From the NCBI RefSeq assembly GCF_014635685.1, contig NZ_BMDH01000007.1, positions 1-64,000 of the forward strand: DNA of 64,000 nucleotides, read 5' to 3'. Below the pieces are notes generated by a model. That model saw only the letters and a list, made by a program, of their open reading frames with translations, ran no database searches and was not told the origin of the DNA. Each line of letters begins with the position of its first letter. The stretch's first letter is position 1. Origin of the DNA: Galliscardovia ingluviei (lineage in GTDB: Bacteria > Actinomycetota > Actinomycetes > Actinomycetales > Bifidobacteriaceae). Below, one piece after another: positions 1 to 11,343 of the stretch. The position numbers and the translations under genes were made by a program.

Positions 1-3173
<3,173 letters not shown>

Positions 3174-3350
3174 CTGTAAGAGAGCCCAAAAAAAGACTCA
3201 ACAAAAAATAAAGAAAAAAACAGTAACCAAAACAAAACGTTCAAAGTCACCAAAACCAAACACCACCAAACAACCAAACAACACAACATCATTCAATCAT
3301 TCAGCAGCATCAAACTGGCATACAATCAAAGTAGTACAAACACACTCTTG

Positions 3351-3365
3351 AGTTCTCAAACCACC
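3351..3365 (-). promoter_or_regulatory. boxA-like element in the rrn leader
   Basis: Minus-strand GGTGGTTTGAGAACT lies in the leader about 180 nt upstream of mature 16S. It is an exact 15-mer match to the element in the 16S-23S spacer (1408-1422). In actinobacterial rrn operons such paired TTTGAGAACT elements act in antitermination and in folding the processing stems. The leader (3174-3556) is otherwise purine/pyrimidine skewed and holds no gene. I could not pick a convincing -35/-10 pair by eye, although the rrn promoter must lie within about 3380-3550. Confidence 0.6.
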
Positions 3366-3556
3366 ACACACACCCAACCAAACCAGAACCACAATCCCAG
3401 CAGCTGAGCGGCAGCGAGAAGTAAACTTACACCAAAACCAACCCAAACACAAATATCGGCGTGTCGCGCAAATAATCGCCCTTCAAACTCGATAATTTTG
3501 AACGCTTAATACCAAAAATGAAAAAGCGGTTGGAAAACATAAAGCAGTAAGAATAC

Positions 3557-3594
3557 AAAAAGTGGCTGGAAACCACAATGCAGTCTCCAACCAC
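3557..3594 (-). terminator. Intrinsic terminator after pyruvate oxidase
   Basis: On the minus strand GTGGTTGGA pairs with TCCAGCCAC (complements of 3586-3594 and 3562-3570; nine pairs, one G-U), followed directly by TTTTT (3557-3561). It lies 88 nt after the pyruvate oxidase stop, between that gene and the rrn leader. Confidence 0.65.
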
Positions 3595-3681
3595 CGGCAA
3601 TCACAATCGCTGTAACGTGTGTTTATGCGTTTATCACGCTTCAACGCTTGTAGGCTTCACCCTACTTTGCATTTTCGCTAC

Positions 3682-5541
3682 TTACGCTTCTACGCCTTCT
3701 TGTTCGAAGTAGTAGGTCATAGGCAGCAATTCTTCACCGTCATAGGAAGCAAAGAACTCTTCCACAGTTTCTGGATGATGCAAAGTGCCATTAGCGTTGT
3801 AGTTTGGATTGATAGTCTCTACAAACTTGCCGTCCTCTACATGGAATTCAAGCTCTTCAACTGGCAAACCACGCTTATCGGTAATCTTGGCGTCAATCAA
3901 GAATGGACGACCAGCCTTAGTGACTTCAACTGCCTTATCGAATGCTGCTGGCAATTCATCTGAAGAAGTAACGGTTACTGCCTCAACACCCATACCGCGA
4001 GCAATCATTGCAAAGTCCTGATCTTCCAAGAAGATGCCAGAATGCTGTGGAATGGACAAATCATCCTGCTCGGACTTAATGAAGTTCAAAGAAGCATTTG
4101 AAGTAATAACGTTGATTACTGGCAACTGATACTTCTTCTGCGTAATCAAGTCCTGCATCACCATGGAGTACGCACCATCACCAGCAATGTGGAATACCTG
4201 GCGATCTGGGAAGCTCAGCTTTGCAGCAAGAGCACCTGGCAAGCCGTAGCCCATGGATGCGAAGAGTGCAGAAATCGTCCACTTGTTCTTTGGAGTCAAG
4301 TTCAAGTAACGGAAGGAATTGATGATGTTATCACCGACGTCGATGGAGAAGATAGCGTCCTCTTCTGCAACGCGGTTAATTTCCTTGTATACTGCCTCAA
4401 ACTCAAGAGGGTTAGATGGGCGATTCATCATCTTGTTGAGGTATTCGCGCCAATTCTTGTTGGAAGCAACGCATGCACGGAAGAATGGTGTTGCAGGAGT
4501 TTCTTCAACTTCACCATTGTCAAGCAGCGCAAGTGCCTTATCAACGAATGTTGTTGCGTCAGACCATACGCCGTAATCGAGGAAATGGTGAGAACCGAAA
4601 CGTCCTGCATCAGCGTCAATCTGCACAAACTTAAATTCGTGAGTACGATAAATCAGGTTTGCAAATGGGAAGTTGGAACCGAGAGCGATCACCAAATCAG
4701 CTGTTGCAAATGCTTCATCAGCTGCCTTGGATGCAGCGCGGTTTGCGTATCCCAAGTTTGCTTCGTAGTCATCTGGCACAAGACCCTTAGCAAGACCAGT
4801 CAATACCAGCGGAATGCTCAAGCGACGAGAGAGCTCAACAAGCTTTTCGCCACCAGTCTGAATACCGCGACCAACGTGAATGATTGGGCGCTTAGCCTGC
4901 TTAATCATATCTACTACAGTGCGTACTTCTTCATCAGTAGCTGCAGGGAGTGGAGCAGGCTTGCGGTCAGTTGGTGAAGAACTGGAGTATGGGGTATCTG
5001 GAATCTGTACATAACCGAAGTTGTTCGGAATAACAACAACAGCTACACCCTTGTGCTTGTAGGCTTCACGAACTGCCTTATCAACGACATATGGCAGGCT
5101 CTCAGGAGTCATTACTGTACGGTCGTATACTGCGACATCTTCAAACATTGGGTTCTCTGCGAACTCCTGGAAGTAGTCGTAGTTCATGTTGGTTGTTGGC
5201 ACCTGACCAATCAACGCCACAACTGGGGCATGGTCTTCACGTGCGTCATAGAGACCGGTCAACAAATTGGTTGCGCCTGGACCTGCAGAGCCGAAGCATA
5301 CCTGCACGCGACCAGTTAACTTAGCATCTGCAGATGCAGCGAGCGCACCAACCTGCTCGTGACGTACCTGAATGAACTTGATGCGATCTTTTTCTGCATC
5401 CAAAGCAGCCATAGTGGAATTAAAGGATCCGCCTGGGTATCCGTAAATGTGCTCAACTCCCCAAGATTCCAAAACGCGAAGCATTGCGACGCTTGCTGGC
5501 ACTGTTGCGCCCTGTGCTGCGGTATCTTCTGCGATACTCAT
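3682..5541 (-). CDS. Pyruvate oxidase (phosphate-dependent, ThDP/FAD, H2O2-forming)
   Basis: 619 residues, close to the ~600 of Lactobacillus plantarum and streptococcal pyruvate oxidase. The N-terminal ThDP-binding domain has YGYPGGSFNS, VRHEQVGALAASADAKLTG and CFGSAGPGATN, with the catalytic Glu in RHEQ. A central FAD-binding domain follows, then a C-terminal ThDP domain with the AGDGAY...N diphosphate motif near residue 450. Members convert pyruvate, phosphate and O2 to acetyl phosphate, CO2 and H2O2 in the cytosol. Acetohydroxyacid synthase and oxalyl-CoA decarboxylase are the main alternatives, but the PVVALIGQVPTTNMN-like segment and overall reading are closest to Pox/SpxB. The start has AAAGTAGG upstream. 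The gene is monocistronic, with its own terminator and a palindrome upstream. Acetyl phosphate would feed directly into the bifid shunt, and peroxide output would call for protection (Dps is in this window). Confidence 0.88.
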   Translation of the reverse strand: MSIAEDTAAQGATVPASVAMLRVLESWGVEHIYGYPGGSFNSTMAALDAEKDRIKFIQVRHEQVGALAASADAKLTGRVQVCFGSAGPGATNLLTGLYDAREDHAPVVALIGQVPTTNMNYDYFQEFAENPMFEDVAVYDRTVMTPESLPYVVDKAVREAYKHKGVAVVVIPNNFGYVQIPDTPYSSSSPTDRKPAPLPAATDEEVRTVVDMIKQAKRPIIHVGRGIQTGGEKLVELSRRLSIPLVLTGLAKGLVPDDYEANLGYANRAASKAADEAFATADLVIALGSNFPFANLIYRTHEFKFVQIDADAGRFGSHHFLDYGVWSDATTFVDKALALLDNGEVEETPATPFFRACVASNKNWREYLNKMMNRPSNPLEFEAVYKEINRVAEEDAIFSIDVGDNIINSFRYLNLTPKNKWTISALFASMGYGLPGALAAKLSFPDRQVFHIAGDGAYSMVMQDLITQKKYQLPVINVITSNASLNFIKSEQDDLSIPQHSGIFLEDQDFAMIARGMGVEAVTVTSSDELPAAFDKAVEVTKAGRPFLIDAKITDKRGLPVEELEFHVEDGKFVETINPNYNANGTLHHPETVEEFFASYDGEELLPMTYYFEQEGVEA

Positions 5542-5647
5542 GTCAACCTACTTTCGTGTTAAATGTTCTACCTTTCATCTGCGAAAGGTGCTGATATTAT
5601 TAGAAACTGTTTTTGAAAAATTTACAAGCCCTAAAGTATTGATAAAC

Positions 5648-5659
5648 ATCACATGTGAT
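5648..5659. promoter_or_regulatory. 12-bp palindrome upstream of pyruvate oxidase
   Basis: ATCACATGTGAT is a perfect inverted repeat 107 bp upstream of the pyruvate oxidase start. A second small element follows in the likely 5' leader: ACCTTTC and GAAAGGT (5570-5589) form a 7-bp stem. The palindrome has the size and symmetry of a dimeric regulator operator. Which regulator binds is unknown; a CRP/FNR-type or GntR-type factor is possible. Confidence 0.4.
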
Positions 5660-5756
5660 TTAGCTCTCACGAAATAGGTAAAAACACGTAAATTACAGCT
5701 TATACCGGCTCTTCATCCTGCTACACACATCGGGTAATGCGCTACTTCAATGCGCA

Positions 5757-6107
5757 TTATTCACGTACTGTATTGAGTTTATGAATACGCCGATCGTAGG
5801 TTAGTAGCCCGTTTAATTCGCCTTCTACATCAGTAAGTTGAGTATAGACAAACCCTGTTAATCCTTGATTTCCGCGCATTTTTGCATGTTGCAATATCTC
5901 TTGAACTGCCTGCTGCCTCTCTGGTAAAGATGCATATACCGCATATCCGTAGGCCTCACGTAGCGCACTATGCCCTGCAATGGCACAAGTCAATCCGCCG
6001 AATTCTGAAAGCACAAATGCGCGTTGTGTCAAGTGTTTGCTATCAGCAAAATACCCAGTTATCAGGCGGGCAGCGTCTTTATATCTACCCCATATAAAGC
6101 GGCACAA
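5757..6107 (-). pseudogene. C-terminal remnant of a GH2-family glycoside hydrolase
   Basis: The 116 codons read as the end of a GH2 enzyme: LSEFGGLTCAI, then GLTGFVYTQLTDVEGELNGL, then TYDRRIHKL. In complete GH2 proteins the SEFGG segment follows the catalytic domain and the VYTQLSDVE..NGL.TYDR block closes it. The whole N-terminal jelly roll, Ig-like domain and both catalytic glutamates are absent. Upstream (6108-6261) there is no continuation in any frame I can recognise, and there is no good ribosome binding site. It is best read as the residue of a deleted beta-galactosidase- or beta-glucuronidase-like gene. Confidence 0.7.
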
Positions 6108-6291
6108 CTTGGCAAGCTGTTAGTAATCAGAGAATTGTAATCGCCGTCTACTCCACTCCCCCTATTACACAAATCACAATTACTGTTTGCATATGAGCTA
6201 GCTTGTCGCAACCCATGCAGTTTTCACCATTTGTTAGACAATATGAGCAAATTTCATTACAATGCAGATAGTTTCAAGACGAAGGAGTGAT

Positions 6292-7008
6292 ATGCGCACT
6301 ATTAGGATCGGCATTGTAGAGGACGACCCAGCATGCGCTCAACTTCTCGTGGACTATTTGAACCGATATCAATCGGAATTCAACCAAGAATTTACAGTTT
6401 CCCTGTTTAATGATGGCGAAAAACTGGTTGAACGCTATCAGCCAACATACGATATTCTGCTTATGGATATTGAAATGGCGCATATGAATGGCATTGAGGC
6501 CGCACGTCATATTCGCCAACGGGATTCGAGCGTTACTATTATTTTCATTACCGCAGCCCCACAGTATGCTATTAGCGGGTATGAGGTGCAAGCGTTGTCA
6601 TATATTCTTAAGCCTGTACCTTGGTTTGCGTTTAGCCAAGAAATCAAAAAATCTATTGACGCCATTAGTAAGCGTCAGGACGATTCGATTTTAATTGAGA
6701 CGGGCGCTGAGCAGATTCGTGTAATGCTCGCCGATATTGTGTATTTTGAGTCAATTCGTCATACGATTATTATCCACACGCTTGAAGGGAAACTGTCAGT
6801 TACTGGCACATTAAAAGATTTTGAAGCCAAACTTGCTGACCGTAATTTTTTCCGTTCTAACTCCTGCTATTTGGTAAATTTGCGCCATGTGACTGGGGTG
6901 CGTGAGCAAGATAGTGTGATGTCTAATGGTGAAAGTTTGCGTATTTCCAGACCTCGTAAAAAGGACTTTCTTACTGCATTGACGCAGTATATTGGTGGTT
7001 CGCGATGA
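6292..7008 (+). CDS. LytTR-family response regulator (AgrA/ComE-like)
   Basis: 238 residues. The N-terminal receiver has the acidic pair in VEDDP and the phospho-acceptor Asp near residue 59 in LLMDIEMAHMNG. The receiver Lys is in YILKPV. The C-terminal half (about residue 140 on) is a LytTR DNA-binding domain with VYFES..H and FFRSNSCYLVNLRHV. The start is placed at ATG 6292 because GAAGGAGTG lies just upstream; an in-frame ATG 30 nt earlier lacks one. The stop overlaps the kinase start (ATGA), so the two are translationally coupled. Members control quorum-sensing, bacteriocin or competence genes. No AgrD- or double-glycine-type peptide gene is evident next to it. Confidence 0.88.
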   Translation: MRTIRIGIVEDDPACAQLLVDYLNRYQSEFNQEFTVSLFNDGEKLVERYQPTYDILLMDIEMAHMNGIEAARHIRQRDSSVTIIFITAAPQYAISGYEVQALSYILKPVPWFAFSQEIKKSIDAISKRQDDSILIETGAEQIRVMLADIVYFESIRHTIIIHTLEGKLSVTGTLKDFEAKLADRNFFRSNSCYLVNLRHVTGVREQDSVMSNGESLRISRPRKKDFLTALTQYIGGSR

Positions 7009-8348
7009 TTGATATTTTTGCGTGGCAGCCTATTACAAATGCCTTACCTGATATTCCAAGGCTCTATACAGCAATTTGTGAATGGTGTGCGTGCTTGGTG
7101 TATGTTGCTGTGCTCTACCGTAGAGCATCCACGCGCCGTACCATTACGGTATGTGCAGTGAGTTTGCCGACGCTTATTGCCATTCAGTATTTTGATGGGC
7201 TGATGCCTCTGTGGTTTTGGATTATTGGCATGCTACTTGCTGTCGCTGGTATGTATGTGATGATTCTGCTTGCTGTGGGCACCGGTAAGCGTGAGGGTTT
7301 GTATATTACGGTTCGCGCATTTGTGTTGGCTGAACTTGTGGCATCACTGCACTGGCAGGTTGCTACATTTGTGGGGTTGAGTGCGCATATTCCCGCGAGC
7401 AGCTCACTCTCAATTATCGGTTTAGTAGTAATATATGCTGCTTGTTTTGCGCTTGCTTATTTGGCAGAAAGCGATAATTTTAGCCGCACTGCCCCGACGC
7501 TTCCTCCTACGGCGACTGCAATTGCTGCTGTGGCTATTACAGTGGTAACGTTTGCTATGAGTAATTTGAGTTTTATTTCTGCAAATACGCCATTTTCTGG
7601 TTCTGTCGGTAAAGAGATTTTTTATATTCGCACGTTAGTTGATTTTTGTGGGTTTGCTATTTTGTATGCGCAGCAAGAACAGACTCAGCGACTGGAGGCA
7701 AGCACAGAGTTGGCTTCTATCAATGCGCAGCTCACGAGCCAGCATCAGGAGTATTTGCAGTCAAAAGAGAATTTGGAGTCTCTTGGCAGGTTGGCGCATG
7801 ATTTGAAACATCAGATTGCTGCATTGCGCGCTGAGGTTGATCCTGAACATGCTGCGCAAGGTTTTGAACAGCTTGAACGATCTGTGCAAGAATACAGTGC
7901 GCAGCGGCATACGGGTCATCCTGTGCTTGATGTGGTGTTGACGACTAAAGAGCGCACCTGCGCTGATCATGATATTACGTTTACTGCTGTGGCTGATGGT
8001 TCTCTCTTGAAGCATATGTCATCTATGGATATTGCGTCTTTATTTGGTAATGCGCTGGATAATGCTATTGAGGCTACTTCTAAATTGTCTGATCCTCAGC
8101 AACGCTTGATTAAATTAGCATTGTATGCGCAAAATCAGTTTATTGTGCTTCGCGTGGAAAACTATTTTGATGCCTCGCTCAAGCATAATGCTGATGGTAG
8201 TTTGCGCACCACTAAGCGCGATAGTTTGCAACATGGTTTTGGCGTGAAATCAATTCGCCATATTGTGCATAATTACGGCGGCGAGGTCACTATTGAGACT
8301 GATCAGCATTGGTTTACGCTCACATGCCTTATTCCAAAGCAAGAGTAA
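7005..8348 (+). CDS. GHKL sensor histidine kinase (AgrC-like)
   Basis: 447 residues. Residues 1 to about 215 are strongly hydrophobic and hold about six membrane segments, as in AgrC/ComD-type receptors. A short coiled stretch leads to the dimerisation/phospho-acceptor motif RLAHDLKHQ (His near 265). The ATP-binding domain has the N box LFGNALDNAIEA near residue 345 and the G box GFGVKSIRHIVHNYGG. The start overlaps the regulator stop by 4 nt. The stop ends 2 nt before the tail of the antiparallel dead antitoxin gene. It probably senses a peptide or small ligand at the membrane and phosphorylates its partner regulator; the ligand cannot be read from sequence. Confidence 0.86.
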   Translation: MIDIFAWQPITNALPDIPRLYTAICEWCACLVYVAVLYRRASTRRTITVCAVSLPTLIAIQYFDGLMPLWFWIIGMLLAVAGMYVMILLAVGTGKREGLYITVRAFVLAELVASLHWQVATFVGLSAHIPASSSLSIIGLVVIYAACFALAYLAESDNFSRTAPTLPPTATAIAAVAITVVTFAMSNLSFISANTPFSGSVGKEIFYIRTLVDFCGFAILYAQQEQTQRLEASTELASINAQLTSQHQEYLQSKENLESLGRLAHDLKHQIAALRAEVDPEHAAQGFEQLERSVQEYSAQRHTGHPVLDVVLTTKERTCADHDITFTAVADGSLLKHMSSMDIASLFGNALDNAIEATSKLSDPQQRLIKLALYAQNQFIVLRVENYFDASLKHNADGSLRTTKRDSLQHGFGVKSIRHIVHNYGGEVTIETDQHWFTLTCLIPKQE

Positions 8349-8350
8349 AA

Positions 8351-8570
8351 CTATAAATTATTCCCCTGCCAGAGTTCTTCAATCGGTCTGCTTTTGCGTC
8401 CGCTTTCTTCATATTCTCGCTGAGCGTCGCGAGCAACGGCTAGATCAATTCATCTTCAATACGCTCAAATAACGCTTTTTTGAAGGCTTCAGCAAGCGTC
8501 ATATCATGTATTTTTGCGTAACTCGTTGCTAGATTTTTTCTTCTGTCGTGAGTCGTATTGAAAAGGTCAT
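8351..8570 (-). pseudogene. RelB/DinJ-type antitoxin, broken by two single-base deletions
   Basis: A ribosome binding site (GAGAGGAGGAAC) and ATG at 8570 begin MTFSIRLTTEEK and then hit a stop. Reading on one frame over gives NLATSYAKIHDMTLAEAFKKA, ending in IEDELI and a stop. A second frame change continues DLAVARDAQREYEESGRK to SRPIEELWQGNNL. Joined, these make a 73-residue ribbon-helix-helix antitoxin with the family's usual length and IEDEIDL-like junction. Each break is explained by one missing A, in AAAAAA and in GAATTG. No cognate RelE/YafQ-type toxin is present; the sensor kinase occupies the usual toxin position. Sequencing error at two short A runs is the alternative. Confidence 0.72.
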
Positions 8571-8585
8571 AATTGTTCCTCCTCT

Positions 8586-8612
8586 CGCATATATTACATT
8601 GCAATACATGCG
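8586..8612. promoter_or_regulatory. 27-bp near-palindrome upstream of the dead antitoxin
   Basis: The sequence from CGCATATATT to AATACATGCG is a nearly perfect inverted repeat that begins 2 bp upstream of the antitoxin's ribosome binding site. RelB/DinJ antitoxins repress their own promoters through palindromes at this position, so this is probably the fossil autoregulatory operator. Its symmetry survives although the coding frame does not. Confidence 0.5.
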
Positions 8613-8754
8613 ATAAGAAGGCACCATGATTTTCTCTATTACATCTCTTTAAGGTGGCGCTCATAGGCAAGTATGGCTTGCTCAGCTTTGTCACCAACTA
8701 GTGGCTCGATAATGCGTGCAGCTTCATCAAGGTCGATTGACCCTTTCTGAAATG

Positions 8755-9957
8755 CTAACTCATGGAATGCAAAATTTGACGCTGGTAGGATTCGAGCGAT
8801 GGGTCGAGCCAATACTGCACATGCTGTGCATCTTGTAGCGAGCCCATGCCATAAAGTGCTACCAAACCAGCAAGTTGATGTTTCCAAATGCGCACCAGTT
8901 CCTGCAACCCATCAGTGCCGTATTCAAGCACAGTATGCAGCATTACCCCAGAAACCCCAACAGCTTGAGCACCCAACACTAAGCATTTCATCACATCAAG
9001 TGGGTGACGCACACCACCAGAACCAAAATACATGAACTCATGCGATGCGCTATCAGATACAAGTTCCGAAGCAACCTGCTGTGCATTCAGCAAGGACTGC
9101 ACTGTGGATAATCCTGCATCTTCTAACCATGAAAAATCAACCGACATGGCACGTTCATCGGCTTCGCGTTCACTATCTGCACTAATATTACTTGCAGTAT
9201 GATTCTCTGCGTCAACAGCACTCACAGCTGCACTACTTGCAGCACTACTAGACTGCTGCTCTGCTCTGCGCAATCGCTCAATTTGCGCAAAATTTGTGCC
9301 CCCAGATCCTGCTACATCAATAACATCCACACCGCACTCAAGCGCACGCCGCATCGATGCTATATCCCAACCAAACCCAACTTCTTTGGCAATAACAGGA
9401 ATATTCCACTGCTCGTGCACTGCTGCGCTAATACGCTCAATGCCTTCACTCCAATGAAAATCACGATCACCTTCCGGCATGACGAGCTCTTGCACAGCAT
9501 TAATATGCACTTGTAGTGCTGCAGGGTATAGCTCTTGAATGAGCGTGCGCACGACATCAAGCGGGGTAGCAGGGTTTACATTGATGAATACTGGCACGCT
9601 TGGCGCAAGCTCACGCGCATGCACAAATCCAGCAAGCGCCTCAGACTCATGCCCCACAATACTTGCAGAACCGAAAGCAAATGCAATGCGCTCACGTTCA
9701 GCTACAGCAGCAAGTTGTGCATTGATCTGTGTGGCATGTTCAGTACCGCCGGTCATAGCGTTAATGAAAAACGGTGCCGCGACTGGTATGCCAAACAGTG
9801 TAGTTGCTAAAGACTGCTCATCGACGCAAGTTTCAGGAAGTGTTGGTCGCACAAGATGCATAGTATCGAAATCATTGTGGCGATGCTGCCTGAAACTTTG
9901 CTCGGCTAGGCGCAGGTGATCTTCTTTGCGCTGGGCACGTAATGCGTTATTAAGCAT
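8755..9957 (-). CDS. fni: Type II isopentenyl-diphosphate delta-isomerase (FMN-dependent)
   Basis: 400 residues. It interconverts IPP and DMAPP using FMN and NAD(P)H, and closes the mevalonate operon. Family motifs are FFINAMTGGT (FMN phosphate side), the NVNPATP region, VIAKEVGFGWD, DVAGSGGTNFAQIE, and GSGGVRHPLDVMK near residue 320. The ATG at 9957 is preferred because GTGAGG lies upstream; it overlaps the mvaK2 stop by 8 nt. Unusual: an Ala/Ser/acid-rich insert of about 35-40 residues (near 230-270) between NFAQIERLRR and the SWLEDAGLSTVQSL block, which is absent from typical ~350-residue enzymes. After the stop, a different frame continues coding-like for 35 codons without a start. Confidence 0.92.
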   Translation of the reverse strand: MLNNALRAQRKEDHLRLAEQSFRQHRHNDFDTMHLVRPTLPETCVDEQSLATTLFGIPVAAPFFINAMTGGTEHATQINAQLAAVAERERIAFAFGSASIVGHESEALAGFVHARELAPSVPVFINVNPATPLDVVRTLIQELYPAALQVHINAVQELVMPEGDRDFHWSEGIERISAAVHEQWNIPVIAKEVGFGWDIASMRRALECGVDVIDVAGSGGTNFAQIERLRRAEQQSSSAASSAAVSAVDAENHTASNISADSEREADERAMSVDFSWLEDAGLSTVQSLLNAQQVASELVSDSASHEFMYFGSGGVRHPLDVMKCLVLGAQAVGVSGVMLHTVLEYGTDGLQELVRIWKHQLAGLVALYGMGSLQDAQHVQYWLDPSLESYQRQILHSMS

Positions 9958-11257
9958 CGTAAACCTCACTTACATGCAAGTCGAGTGGCACAATGCCCTG
10001 AGCTTTCCACATAGCATACACTTGCTCAAGCGAACGGCTGTTCTCCTGCGCCTCGGGCTTACCAAGACTATCGCTTACACCAACATATCCAGCACTACTA
10101 GTGCTTTCAGCTTTCCCAGAGCTATCAGCGTTATCAGTTCTGTTAGCGTTACCAGAGTTATATAGGGCAATAAAACAATCACCACCACCTGCGCCCGAGG
10201 ATTTAGCTGCCATGCCTTGCGCGCAAGCAGCATTAATACCAGCTGCTAGGGTTGGTGTTTCTATAGGGACATCTCGTAATTGCGCTAATTCCAGTAATTG
10301 CGAGCGCAGCTGCGCGACAATATCTTGTAGTGCACCCGCACCTTGAGGATGCTCAAGTTCTGCTCGTAACGCATCCACACTTTGCGCAGATTGTTCAAGA
10401 AAAGCCTGATATGCTGCTGGTTCAACGGGTCTTGCAGCTCGTGCCACAAGATCTTTGGTAGAAGCAGGGCTTCCAGTCCAACCAACGATAATATGCACTG
10501 TGGGATCTACACGAACCGGCTCTATTACTAATAGTGGCCATGCTTGCTGCACTATGGCATACACGTCAATTGTTGCTAATTGCTCTAGGCGCTGCTGTGC
10601 TGGCGCATGGGAGTCTAATAACGATTGCAATCCGGTCGCGCGTGCCAACCATGTTCTATCGCAAGAGCGGTAATATACGACGCCACCCATACTGCTGGCA
10701 GCGATGTCACCTAAGGAGCCGTTACCTTGCATAGCAAAATGCGCTAATGCCGCTAATTTATACACCACCAGTGCGTCGGCAGTAATGCCATACGCTTGCA
10801 ATACAGCGCGTACTACCGCCACACATACTGCTGCCGAAGAGCCAAGTCCTAGTTTCCTTCCATCATCAGATTGCAATCGCGAAGCAATCGTCAGTGCTGC
10901 TGTAATCGTTTGCTGGGTATAGTGCTGCGCATACGTATCTGCAACCATGGCGGCAGCTTGTGCAAAACTCAACGCATCAGTGTACACCGTTGGGAAAAGA
11001 CGCCTGGTAGTAGTCGAACGACCACACAAGGCAACAGTATCTGGGAATTGTTCCGAAATAATACGCCATTGCTTGGCACCTGCGCCAACAGTCTTATTAC
11101 AGTCATTGTTTACATCATTTACATTGTCTACACTATCTGCGCGAACATGCACATAACGATCTACCGCAATCACCAGCGACGGATTGCCCGCATGCACCAC
11201 AGCATATTCGCCCGCAAGATAGAGTTTTCCAGGAGCTGAGCTGGATGCCAATTGCAT
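9950..11257 (-). CDS. mvaK2: Phosphomevalonate kinase
   Basis: 435 residues, a GHMP-superfamily kinase that phosphorylates mevalonate 5-phosphate. The N-terminus SAPGKLYLAGEYAVVHAG is diagnostic; the phosphate-binding loop is KLGLGSSAAVCVAV near residue 130, and the third motif KSSGAGGGDCFIAL lies near residue 350. The start is placed at ATG 11257, which has GAAGGAGAAC in front; the frame stays open 15 codons further up without a better site. A Ser/Asn/Gly-rich low-complexity insert follows motif 3 (about residues 362-402). It is third in the operon mvaK1-mvaD-mvaK2-fni. Confidence 0.9.
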   Translation of the reverse strand: MQLASSSAPGKLYLAGEYAVVHAGNPSLVIAVDRYVHVRADSVDNVNDVNNDCNKTVGAGAKQWRIISEQFPDTVALCGRSTTTRRLFPTVYTDALSFAQAAAMVADTYAQHYTQQTITAALTIASRLQSDDGRKLGLGSSAAVCVAVVRAVLQAYGITADALVVYKLAALAHFAMQGNGSLGDIAASSMGGVVYYRSCDRTWLARATGLQSLLDSHAPAQQRLEQLATIDVYAIVQQAWPLLVIEPVRVDPTVHIIVGWTGSPASTKDLVARAARPVEPAAYQAFLEQSAQSVDALRAELEHPQGAGALQDIVAQLRSQLLELAQLRDVPIETPTLAAGINAACAQGMAAKSSGAGGGDCFIALYNSGNANRTDNADSSGKAESTSSAGYVGVSDSLGKPEAQENSRSLEQVYAMWKAQGIVPLDLHVSEVYDA

Positions 11258-11343
11258 ACGTTCTCCTTCTATCTGCCGGTCTATCGTTTGCCGACAAAGC
11301 ATTTTCCTTATATCGACAACGTATTTGCCCGTGCACCACTTGC

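Noticed and set aside
4189-4977. 262-codon open frame on the plus strand inside pyruvate oxidase
   Set aside because: Antisense shadow of a well-supported gene; Cys/Trp-rich composition with no domain.
8639-8760. About 35 codons of gene-like sequence after the fni stop, in another frame of the same strand (ends ERHLKEM)
   Set aside because: No start codon near its beginning and no ribosome binding site. fni already has its full family length, so a frameshifted C-terminus is not needed. It may be a decayed gene end, but I cannot name it.
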